Positions 8,223-15,275 of a DNA stretch of 64,000 nucleotides are shown in pieces. A model generated the notes under the pieces. It searched no databases and was not told the origin of the DNA. It worked only from the letters and a program-made list of their open reading frames with translations. Made by a program: the position numbers and the translations under genes. Every line of letters starts with the position of its first letter. Position 1 is the first letter of the stretch. Origin of the DNA: VRUE01 sp963729995. Its GTDB lineage: Bacteria > Actinomycetota > Thermoleophilia > Solirubrobacterales > 70-9. The stretch is taken from NCBI GenBank assembly GCA_963729995.1, contig CAVSPF010000003.1:930001-994000 (forward strand), read 5' to 3'.

Positions 8223-9119
8223 ATGGAGATAGAGGGCATGCCGCTGGCGCTGCTGGTGAACCCCGCTTCGGCGCACGGGCGCACCCTGAAGCTGCTGCCT
8301 CGGGTCGAGCAGGAGCTGGACGCGCGGCGCATCGCCTTCCGGGTGGAGCGCACGCAGGGGCTCGCCGACGGCGTCGAGAAGGCGCTGCGCGCTGTCGAGG
8401 CGGGTGAGGTGCCCGTCGTGATGAGCGGCGACGGCCTCATCGGCGCGGTCGGCGGCGCCCTGGCGGGCTCCGAAACGCCCCTGGGGATCGTGCCGGGCGG
8501 GCGCGGCAACGACCTCGCCCGCGTGCTCGGCATTCCCGACGATCCCGAGGGGGCCGTGGCGGTCCTCGCCGCCGGGAACACGCGCCGGATCGACGTCGGT
8601 GAGGCGAACGGCAAGCGGTTCCTGGGGATCGCCAGCACCGGGTTCGACGCGGACGCCAACACGATCGCCAACGAGACGAGCTGGTTGCGCGGCAATCTCG
8701 TCTACGCCTACGCCGGGATCCGGACGCTGATCCGCTGGAAGCCCGCCCGCTTCACGGTCCAGGTTGGCGAGGAGCGGCTGCGCTTCACGGGCTACTCGGT
8801 CTCGGCCGCCAACAGCAAGGCCTACGGCGGCGGCATGATGCTCGCCCCCGACGCCGACCTGTGCGACGGCGAGTTCGACGTGGTCATGATCGCGGAGGGC
8901 AGCAAGCTGCGTTTCCTGGGTAACCTGCCGAAGGTGTTCAAGGGCACCCACGTCGATGAGGACGAGGTCAGTGTCTTCCGGGCTCCCCGTCTCGAGTTGA
9001 GCGCCAGCCGCGCTTTCGCTGTCTACGCCGACGGCGAGCACCTCACCGACCTGCCCGTTTCCCTTCGCCTGCTGCCCCAGGCGCTGAGCATCCTCGTTCC
9101 GCCACAGGCACCGGAGTGA
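8223..9119 (+). CDS. Diacylglycerol/lipid kinase family protein (DagK/YegS-like)
   Basis: A 298-residue protein of the diacylglycerol-kinase catalytic family (NTP-PPase/DagK fold). The N-terminal LLVNPASA, the nucleotide loop region SGDG (about residue 62-65) and GGRGNDLAR (about 90) place it in the family. The usual GGDGT is changed to SGDGL and the usual GTGND to GRGND, so the nucleotide loop is atypical. TAGGCT at 8210-8215 ends exactly 7 nt before the ATG at 8223, supporting this start and a leaderless message. The stop overlaps murT (GTGA). A kinase for an undecaprenol-type or glycerolipid substrate is the likely role. Confidence 0.75.
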   Translation: MEIEGMPLALLVNPASAHGRTLKLLPRVEQELDARRIAFRVERTQGLADGVEKALRAVEAGEVPVVMSGDGLIGAVGGALAGSETPLGIVPGGRGNDLARVLGIPDDPEGAVAVLAAGNTRRIDVGEANGKRFLGIASTGFDADANTIANETSWLRGNLVYAYAGIRTLIRWKPARFTVQVGEERLRFTGYSVSAANSKAYGGGMMLAPDADLCDGEFDVVMIAEGSKLRFLGNLPKVFKGTHVDEDEVSVFRAPRLELSASRAFAVYADGEHLTDLPVSLRLLPQALSILVPPQAPE

Positions 9120-10501
9120 GCGCGAACGGGGCGCTGTTCGGCGCAAAGCGCCTGCTCGCGAAGGCGGTCGGAGTCGCCAGCCGCGCCAGCCGCCGCGGTG
9201 GCGGCACGACGCTTCCCGGCCGCCTGCTGCTGCGCCTCGCGCCTGACGCGATCGCCCGCCTCGGGTCGCGGCTGGATGGCGGTGTGACGCTGGTCAGCGC
9301 CACCAACGGCAAGACGACCACCGCGGGCATGATTGCCGCGCTGCTCGCCGCGAACGACCGGGCCCCGGTCCACAACCGGGCGGGCTCCAACATGACCTGG
9401 GGGATCGCCACCGCGCTGCTCGACCAGCATGGCCGTGAGGGCCTGTTCGAGGTGGACGAGGCATGGCTGGAAAAGGCGGCTCAGCAGCTCGACCCGTCGC
9501 TGATCGTTCTCGGCAACCTCTTTCGGGACCAGCTCGACCGCTACGGCGAGATCGAGGTGCTTGCCGATGGGTGGGCGAAGACCGTCGAGGAACGCGTCGG
9601 CCGCACTCGCTTCGCGCTCAATGCCGACGATCCCCTGGTTGCCGACCTCGGTCGCGACGCAGACGGTCGGCGCCGCGACGGGGTCACCTACTTCGGGGTC
9701 GACGACGCCTCTCAGGCCCTGCCCGAGCTTCAGCATGCCTTCGACGCGAAGCACTGCCGCCGCTGCGGCCATCCCTACGCCTACGAGCGGGCCTTCATCG
9801 CTCACCTTGGCCACTACTCATGCCCCAACTGCGGCGCGGCGCGGCCCCACCCCGATGTGGTGGCGACCAAGGTCGAGCTGCGCGGCATGCGGGGCTCGCT
9901 GGCCTCGATCCACACGCCGCGGGGCGAGCTGCAGCTGGAGCTGCCCCTGCCCGGCCTCTACAACGTGTACAACGCGCTGGCCGCCGTCGCCGCAGGGCTG
10001 GAGCTGGGGATCGAGCCGACGCGGATCGCCACCGCGCTCGAAGGGATGCGTGCCGCCTTCGGCCGGGTGGAGACGATCGCGGTCGGGTCGAAGACGGTCT
10101 CGATCCTGCTCGTCAAGAACCCTGCCGGGGCAAACGAGGTCCTGCGCACACTGAAGCTCGAGGCGGGCGGTGCGGACCTCGACCTCTGGATCGCGCTCAA
10201 CGACAGGATCGCCGACGGGCGCGACGTCTCCTGGGTCTGGGATGCCGATTTCGAGCTGCTGGAAGGGGCTGTGCGGCGCGTCACCTGCTCCGGCACACGG
10301 GCGCCGGAGATGGCGCTGCGGCTCAAGTACGCCGGCTGGCCGGAGGAGTCGATCGCCGTCGAGCCCGAGATAGAGGCATCGCTCGACCGCGCCGTCGCGG
10401 CGGCGCCGTCGCGGCTCTTCGCGTTGCCGACCTACACGGCGCTGCTCGAGCTGCACCGGGAGCTGGCGGCGCGAGGGCTGACGAAGGAGTTCTGGAGATG
10501 A
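9116..10501 (+). CDS. murT: Lipid II isoglutaminyl synthase, Mur-ligase subunit MurT
   Basis: A 461-residue Mur ligase-like protein with the C-terminal DUF1727 domain of MurT. The ATP loop ATNGKTTT is at about residue 62-69, and an inserted four-cysteine ribbon (CRRCG ... CPNCG, about residues 220-243) is the zinc-binding insertion typical of MurT. MurT with GatD converts the second-position D-glutamate of lipid II to D-isoglutamine. The start overlaps the lipid kinase stop; gatD lies two genes downstream, with a methyltransferase in between. Family and role are well established; the separation from gatD is unusual. Confidence 0.92.
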   Translation: MSANGALFGAKRLLAKAVGVASRASRRGGGTTLPGRLLLRLAPDAIARLGSRLDGGVTLVSATNGKTTTAGMIAALLAANDRAPVHNRAGSNMTWGIATALLDQHGREGLFEVDEAWLEKAAQQLDPSLIVLGNLFRDQLDRYGEIEVLADGWAKTVEERVGRTRFALNADDPLVADLGRDADGRRRDGVTYFGVDDASQALPELQHAFDAKHCRRCGHPYAYERAFIAHLGHYSCPNCGAARPHPDVVATKVELRGMRGSLASIHTPRGELQLELPLPGLYNVYNALAAVAAGLELGIEPTRIATALEGMRAAFGRVETIAVGSKTVSILLVKNPAGANEVLRTLKLEAGGADLDLWIALNDRIADGRDVSWVWDADFELLEGAVRRVTCSGTRAPEMALRLKYAGWPEESIAVEPEIEASLDRAVAAAPSRLFALPTYTALLELHRELAARGLTKEFWR

Positions 10502-11214
10502 CGGTCGTCTGGCATGACGTCGAGTGCGGCGCCTACGCAGCCGACCTGGGGCTGTGGGAAGAGCTCGCCGACGAGGCGGGGGGGCCGATTCTGGAGCTGG
10601 GCTCCGGGACTGGCCGTGTCGCGTTGCACCTGGCGCGGCGCGGGCATCGGGTGCTCGGGCTGGACCTGGACACGAACCTGGTCGCCGCAGCCAACGAACG
10701 GGGCGCCAACCTGCCCCTGACCGCCGTGGTCGGCGACGCCCGCGAGTTCGAGCTGAACCGCGAGTTCGGCCTGGTGCTGGCGCCCATGCAGCTGCTGCAG
10801 CTCTTCGCCGGCCCCGGCGAGCGGATCGCCTGCCTTTCGTCTGTCGCCTCACATCTCCGGCCGGGCGGGGTGGTGGCGGCGGCGATCGTCGAGGACGTCC
10901 TTGAAGGGGCGAGCGACGAGGCCGGCGCCGTCCTCCCCGACACTCGCGAGGTGAACGACTGGCTGTACTCGAGCCTGCCCCTCGAGACGGCGGTCGGCGC
11001 CGAGGAGATCGTCGTCCGCCGCCGGCGGACGACGGTGTCGCCGCAGGGGGCCCTGGTCGACGAGCTCGACCAGATCACGCTGCGTGTCCTCTCGGCCGGC
11101 ACGCTGGAGCGCGAGGGGGACGAGGCCGGCCTGCGACCCCTCCGGCGCCGCTTCATCCCGGCCACCGAGGCGCACGTGGGCTCGACCGTGGTCCTGCTGG
11201 AGAAGGGGGTCTGA
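10498..11214 (+). CDS. Class I SAM-dependent methyltransferase between murT and gatD
   Basis: A 238-residue methyltransferase: motif I LELGSGTGR (about residues 34-42), LGLDLD with the ribose-binding aspartate, and a C-terminal antiparallel region ending VGSTVVLLEKGV. It overlaps murT at its start (ATGA) and gatD at its end (TGATG), so it belongs to the same translational unit. The substrate is not known. Being wedged inside the lipid II amidation pair suggests a cell-wall or lipid substrate, but this is inference only. Confidence 0.72.
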   Translation: MTVVWHDVECGAYAADLGLWEELADEAGGPILELGSGTGRVALHLARRGHRVLGLDLDTNLVAAANERGANLPLTAVVGDAREFELNREFGLVLAPMQLLQLFAGPGERIACLSSVASHLRPGGVVAAAIVEDVLEGASDEAGAVLPDTREVNDWLYSSLPLETAVGAEEIVVRRRRTTVSPQGALVDELDQITLRVLSAGTLEREGDEAGLRPLRRRFIPATEAHVGSTVVLLEKGV

Positions 11215-11951
11215 TGGAGCTTCGCGTCCTTGCTCTCTATCCGGACCAGATGAACATCTACGCCGATCGCGGCAACATCCTCTTCCTGCGGCGGCGCTGC
11301 GAGTGGCGCGGGATCGGCTTCGACTACGGCGCGACGGGCCCCGGCCAGGGCCTCGACCCCAGCGCTCACGACCTCCTTTACCTCGGCGGCGGCCAGGACC
11401 GCGACCAGCGCGCGGTCGCATCCGACATGGTCGCGACCAAGCGCGATGCGGTTGCCGCGGCAGTTGACGACGGCGCCGTCCTGCTCGCCGTCTGCGGCGG
11501 CTACCAGCTGCTCGGCCACAGCTACCAGCTCGGCGACGAGAAGCTGCCGGGCCTCGGCCTTGCCGACCTGGACACGGTGCGCGAGCCGGGCCCGCGCCTG
11601 ATCGGCAACATCGCGATCGAGGCGGACCTCGGCGGCGGCCCGCAGACGATCGCCGGTTTCGAGAACCACGGTGGGCGCACCTACCTCGGCAGCGACGCCC
11701 ACCCCCTCGGCCGCGTCATCCAGGGCTTCGGCAACAACGGTCAGGACGGCCTGGAGGGCGTCCAGCGCGACAACCTGATCGGCACCTACCTCCACGGCCC
11801 CCTCCTCCCCAAGAACGCCTGGCTCGCCGACCACCTCATCGCGCTTGCGCTGGAACGCCGCTACGGCAGCCCGCCTCAGCTCGAGCCGCTTGACGACCGC
11901 CTCGAGCTCGGCGCGCAGCAGTGCGCCCGCGAAGCCGCCCTGCAGGGCTGA
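11214..11951 (+). CDS. gatD: Lipid II isoglutaminyl synthase, glutamine amidotransferase subunit GatD
   Basis: A 245-residue class I (CobB/CobQ-like) glutamine amidotransferase. The nucleophile elbow CGGYQLLG is at about residue 93 and the catalytic histidine is in GTYLHGPLLPKN at about residue 187, as in GatD of the MurT/GatD complex. It releases ammonia from glutamine for MurT. The ATG at 11214 overlaps the methyltransferase stop by one base. It converges on dut with only 3 bp between stops. Confidence 0.92.
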   Translation: MELRVLALYPDQMNIYADRGNILFLRRRCEWRGIGFDYGATGPGQGLDPSAHDLLYLGGGQDRDQRAVASDMVATKRDAVAAAVDDGAVLLAVCGGYQLLGHSYQLGDEKLPGLGLADLDTVREPGPRLIGNIAIEADLGGGPQTIAGFENHGGRTYLGSDAHPLGRVIQGFGNNGQDGLEGVQRDNLIGTYLHGPLLPKNAWLADHLIALALERRYGSPPQLEPLDDRLELGAQQCAREAALQG

Positions 11952-11954
11952 GCG

Positions 11955-12386
11955 TTAGCGGCCGCTCGAGCCGAAGCCGCCATCGCCGCGCGCGGACTCG
12001 GTCAGGACCTCGACCTCGACCGGCTCGAGGATGGCAACCGGCGCGATCGCCAACTGGGCGATGCGATCGCCCGGCTCGACCCGGAAGACCTCCGCCGGGT
12101 CGGTGTTCAACAGCAGCACCCGGACTTCGCCCCGGTAACCGCAGTCGATAAGGCCAGGCGCGTTGACGAGCGCGATCCCGTGCTTGTGGGCCAGGCCCGA
12201 CCGCGGCAGCACCAGCCCCGCATGTCCCTCGGGGATCTCGACTGCGACCCCGGTCCCGACGCTCCACCTCTCCCCCGGCCCGAGGTGCGCCGCCTCGCAC
12301 GCATACAAATCAAGCCCCGCATCCCCCGCATGCGCCCGCGTAGGCAGCACCGCCCCCTCATTCAGCTTCGCAACCCTCAACTCCAC
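11955..12386 (-). CDS. dut: Deoxyuridine 5'-triphosphate nucleotidohydrolase
   Basis: A 143-residue trimeric dUTPase that hydrolyses dUTP to dUMP and pyrophosphate. All five motifs are visible: AGDAGLDLY, PRSGLAHKHG, GLIDCGYRGE, GDRIAQLAI and the C-terminal RGDGGFGSSG. The start is GTG at 12384-12386. An IS110 element is inserted only 2 bp upstream of that codon, so the original 5' region is now on the far side of the element; AGGAG from the IS end sits 6 nt before the GTG and can serve as a ribosome-binding site. See the mobile element entry. Confidence 0.93.
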   Translation of the reverse strand: MELRVAKLNEGAVLPTRAHAGDAGLDLYACEAAHLGPGERWSVGTGVAVEIPEGHAGLVLPRSGLAHKHGIALVNAPGLIDCGYRGEVRVLLLNTDPAEVFRVEPGDRIAQLAIAPVAILEPVEVEVLTESARGDGGFGSSGR

Positions 12387-12400
12387 GGGTTGCTCCTATG

Positions 12401-13492
12401 TCAAGCCGCCACCGCGCATTGCGGTGTCAGCGTGCCTCTCTGAGAGTTCGTGGTTTTCGGGGACCTATCAATTTCAGAATCATTCAACAGCCGCCAGACC
12501 CGGCGAATGAGGTGGCGCTTCAGGCAGCGCAGCGCTTCGCGGTTTGACTTGCCCTCGGCTCGCTTGCGAGCGAGAAAGGCTTGCGCCGGGGCATGGACGC
12601 GGCTCTGGGTAATCGCGATTCGATGCAGGGCGCAGTTGAGCTGGCGGTTGCCGCCGCGATCCAAGCGCAGGCGCGTGCGGTTGCCCGAGGAGGCGGGAAT
12701 CGGGGCGACGCCTGCCAGGCGGGCCAGCTTGGCGTCTGAGGCGAAGCGGGCGGCGCCGGCGGTCTCGGCGATCAGCTTGGCGGCCGTGAGCGTCCCGCAG
12801 CCGGGCAGCTCGAGCAGCTGCGGCGCCTGGGCACGGACCATGGCCCCGATCTCGCGCTCGAGCTCTGTGGCCCGCTTGGCGTGATCGCGGATTGCGCGCA
12901 CGAGCTCGCGCGAGACCCGCACACGGGCGCTCTGCTCGGCGCGGGCGAGCTTGCGGGCGACCCGGTCGAGCCAGACGATGCGATCCAGGCAACCGGCCGG
13001 CAGCTCCAAGTCCGGCCAGAGATCGTGGAGGTGCCAGCGCAAGCGCTGCTGGTCTTCAGAGCGGGCCTTGACCAGGTCCTCGCGGTGGTCGAGCAGGAGC
13101 TTCAGCTCCAGTGCGGCCTCGTCCAGATGAGCGCCTGGGAGCGTCTCGGGGCCCTCCCTGAGCGCGGCGCGGGCGACGGCGAGGGCGTCGATCGGATCGG
13201 ACTTGCCGCGGGTGCGCTCGCCGCGGCGGGATTCGCCCATCATCTTCGGCGGCACCCTGACGACCCGCTCGCCCGAGGCGATCAGGAAGCGCTCGAAGGA
13301 GCCTGAGACATGGCGGCAGTCCTCGATCGCCCAGATGCGCTCGGGGTCGAGCTTGCGCCCCCAGTCGAACAGCTCGGCGAAGCCGGTCTTGCGAGCCGGC
13401 GCCGTTAGCTCCCCGGCGAGCTGGCCAGTTCCCGCAGATACCGCTGCGGCGGTGTGGCTCTTCTTGTGGGTGTCCGTTCCGATCACGATCAT
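12401..13492 (-). CDS. IS110-family DEDD/serine recombinase (transposase), copy 1
   Basis: A 363-residue IS110-family transposase. The N-terminal RuvC-like (DEDD) domain shows GTDTHK (Asp6), the glutamate in AIEDCR and KSDPIDA; the C-terminal Transposase_20 domain shows LPGCG, with the likely nucleophile serine in IPASSGNRTR. It would cut and join donor and target DNA guided by the bridge RNA. ATG at 13490-13492 has GAAGGGA about 10 nt upstream. The protein is identical to the copy at 19284-20375, implying recent transposition or gene conversion. The 3' end (TGACATAGGAG) overlaps the signal offered to dut. Confidence 0.94.
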   Translation of the reverse strand: MIVIGTDTHKKSHTAAAVSAGTGQLAGELTAPARKTGFAELFDWGRKLDPERIWAIEDCRHVSGSFERFLIASGERVVRVPPKMMGESRRGERTRGKSDPIDALAVARAALREGPETLPGAHLDEAALELKLLLDHREDLVKARSEDQQRLRWHLHDLWPDLELPAGCLDRIVWLDRVARKLARAEQSARVRVSRELVRAIRDHAKRATELEREIGAMVRAQAPQLLELPGCGTLTAAKLIAETAGAARFASDAKLARLAGVAPIPASSGNRTRLRLDRGGNRQLNCALHRIAITQSRVHAPAQAFLARKRAEGKSNREALRCLKRHLIRRVWRLLNDSEIDRSPKTTNSQRGTLTPQCAVAA

Positions 13493-13740
13493 CGCTGCGT
13501 CCCTTCGATTGGTTGTCGCCTATTCGGACGGACCGCCGGCGGACAGACCTCACTCGGGGCGAAGCCACGCTCCTATCAAGTCACGACGGCGATCCTCGGG
13601 AGGCGGCGAGCGACACAACGCGTGGAGGTCAGGCCCCCTCGGGTCGACGGCCACCCTAAGAGTCAGCTCGCCGCCTTCCCGAGAACCAACCGCCTCGGTC
13701 GGACACTGCCGCCGACCGTGGGGCCGACGTTGACAGTGAG
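13493..13740 (-). ncRNA. Candidate bridge RNA region of IS110 copy 1
   Basis: The non-coding end upstream of the recombinase, where IS110-group elements encode their bridge RNA. On the recombinase strand it contains CTTAGGGTGGCC (13660-13649) followed, after about 20 nt, by CCTCCACGC (13628-13620). The first is identical to the left target flank (TAGGGTGGC), and the second is complementary to the right target flank (CGTGGAG), in the 5'-3' order expected for left and right target guides of a target-binding loop. A further hairpin (GGTCGG ... CCGACC) lies near 13696-13717. The boundaries of the RNA are not determined. Confidence 0.65.
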
Positions 13741-13779
13741 GCCACCCTACAGCGCTCCCTCGCGACAGGACCGGTGTGC

Positions 13780-13904
13780 AGAGGAGGGCGGGGGTGTCCG
13801 TCCGCGCAGCGGCGTCCTCTTTTTCGCCCCGGAGGCCATTCGAGAAAATCGCGACGCCCCTGGCGAAAAACCCAGCAAGCGGAGGGACACCCCCGCCCTC
13901 CTCT
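13780..13904. repeat. Palindromic repeat, family A, copy 1 (hflX 3' end)
   Basis: Outer arms 13781-13805 and 13879-13903 are complementary over 25 bp with one mismatch (GGGCGGGGGTGTCC and its complement). Inside are a second pair (CTTTTTCGCC and GGCGAAAAAC) and a non-conserved centre. The right arm reaches the first base of the hflX stop codon. A second copy sits in the pyrK-pyrD junction (49372-49490). Together with 13493-13740 this accounts for the gene-free stretch between the transposase and hflX; no other gene is seen there. Confidence 0.85.
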
Positions 13905-15222
13905 ACGCCGCGCTGGCAGTTCGCAGGTCGTCGAAGCGGTGCAGCTCGGCCACCGGGACCCTGGCGTGGACGAGGACACCGTCCTCGCGCTCGGTCCGCT
14001 CCAGGTCGCCGGCCAACTGATGCAGCTCGTGCAGTCGCGCGCCTTCGCTGTAGGGGATCAGCAGCTCGACCTCGGCCAGCGTGTCCTCGAAGGCCGCCTC
14101 GAGCCCGTCCCGGAGCAGGTCCAGACCCTCACCGGTCAGCGCTGAGACCAGCACGGCGCCCGGATGGCGCAGCATCGCCTCGTGGCGCTCGTCCTCGTCC
14201 AGGAGGTCTGCCTTGTTGAGAACGAGCAGGCGCGGCTTGTCTCCGGCGCCGATCTCCTCCAGCACCCCGTCCACGGCCCGCATGTCCGCCAGCCGCCGCT
14301 CCTCGGTCTCCGCGGCGTCGACCACGTGCACAACCAAATCGGCCAGCACCGTCTCCTCCAGGGTCGCCTTGAACGCCTCCACCAGCTGGTGCGGCAGCTT
14401 CTCGATGAAGCCAACCGTGTCGGTGAGCAGGAAGTCGCGGCCCGAGAGCTGGCAGCTGCGGGTGGTCGGGTCGAGGGTGTGGAAGAGGCGGTCCCCGACG
14501 CCGATGCTGGCGCCGGTCATTGCGTTGAGAAGGGTCGACTTGCCCGCATTGGTGTAGCCGGCAAGGGCAACCCGGGGCAACGAGGAGCCCTCGCGCCGCG
14601 CCCGCATCAGGCCGCGGTTGCGCTCCAGCCGCTCGAGGCGCCGTCGCAGCGCCGCGATCCGGTCGCGGGCCAGCCGGCGATCGGTCTCGATCTGGGACTC
14701 GCCGGGGCCCCTGGTGCCGATCCCGCCCCCCAGCCGCTCGAGGTGCGTCCAGAGGCCGCGCATCCGCGCCAGGTTGTACTCGAGCTGGGCCAGCTCGACC
14801 TGGAGCTTGCCCTCGGCGGAGTGGGCGTGGTCGGCGAAGATGTCGAGGATGACAGCCGTGCGGTCGATCACCGGCACGCCGAGCGCCGCCTCGAGGTTGC
14901 GCTCCTGACGCGGCGCAAGCTCGTCGTCGCAGGCAACGAGGTTTGCGTCGCAGGCGATGACCTGCTCCTTCAGCTCATCCAGCTTGCCGCGGCCGAGGTA
15001 GCGATCGGGGTCGGGTGCCGGGCGCTGCTGCACAGCCTCTCCGGCGGTCGCGACGCCCGCCGTTCGCAGCAGCTCCTTCAGCTCGGCGAGGGGATCACCA
15101 TCCTGGCGCCCGTCGACGATGCCGATCGCCAGCGCTCGCTGTCGCGCGCGCGGATTCGAAACGCCGGATGCGTTCGCGCCATGGCGTGTCTGCTTCTTGC
15201 GGCCGTTCCGCGATCGATCCAC
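13903..15222 (-). CDS. hflX: Ribosome-associated GTPase HflX
   Basis: A 439-residue GTPase: N-terminal HflX domain with the glycine-rich linker RYLGRGKLDELK (about residue 75), coiled region, then the G domain with G1 GYTNAGKSTLLN (about residue 220), G3 DTVGFIEKLP and G4 NKAD. HflX binds and splits stalled or hibernating 70S ribosomes. The start is GTG at 15222, with TACAAT exactly 8 nt upstream (15231-15236), so it looks leaderless. In many actinobacteria hflX, dapF and miaA are neighbours; here dapL/dapF and two other genes and an IS separate them. Confidence 0.93.
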   Translation of the reverse strand: MDRSRNGRKKQTRHGANASGVSNPRARQRALAIGIVDGRQDGDPLAELKELLRTAGVATAGEAVQQRPAPDPDRYLGRGKLDELKEQVIACDANLVACDDELAPRQERNLEAALGVPVIDRTAVILDIFADHAHSAEGKLQVELAQLEYNLARMRGLWTHLERLGGGIGTRGPGESQIETDRRLARDRIAALRRRLERLERNRGLMRARREGSSLPRVALAGYTNAGKSTLLNAMTGASIGVGDRLFHTLDPTTRSCQLSGRDFLLTDTVGFIEKLPHQLVEAFKATLEETVLADLVVHVVDAAETEERRLADMRAVDGVLEEIGAGDKPRLLVLNKADLLDEDERHEAMLRHPGAVLVSALTGEGLDLLRDGLEAAFEDTLAEVELLIPYSEGARLHELHQLAGDLERTEREDGVLVHARVPVAELHRFDDLRTASAA

Positions 15223-15275
15223 TCGACCCGATTGTAGGCGCCGCGACGACCCCGGTGGTGGATAGGCTACGGGCC
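15223..15275. promoter_or_regulatory. Divergent leaderless promoters, hflX and epimerase
   Basis: Only 53 bp separate the divergent GTG starts. On the minus strand TACAAT (15231-15236) ends 8 nt before the hflX GTG. On the plus strand TAGGCT (15263-15268) ends 7 nt before the epimerase GTG. A TANNNT box at this distance is the known -10 layout for leaderless transcripts in actinobacteria. No clear -35 elements are visible. Confidence 0.6.

Larger units (their letters stand above)
12389..13740 (-). mobile_element. IS110-group insertion sequence, copy 1
   Basis: A 1,352-bp segment repeated at 19272-20623 in the same orientation, with flanks diverging on both sides; I saw no internal differences. 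It has no terminal inverted repeats. It carries one DEDD-type recombinase and a 248-bp non-coding end upstream of it, with only 12 bp after the stop, the layout of the IS110 group whose long left end encodes a bridge RNA. Read on the recombinase strand, the DNA before the element is TAGGGTGGC and after it is CCGTGGAG, the latter containing the dut start codon. Copy 2 has TAGGGTGCG and GCGTGAGA. The exact core dinucleotide cannot be fixed from the sequence. Confidence 0.93.

Noticed and set aside
12389..12405. TTGACA at the IS end as an outward -35 element
   Set aside because: The downstream 17-bp position falls inside dut/dapF coding sequence with no -10 box; the AGGAG ribosome-binding role is better supported.
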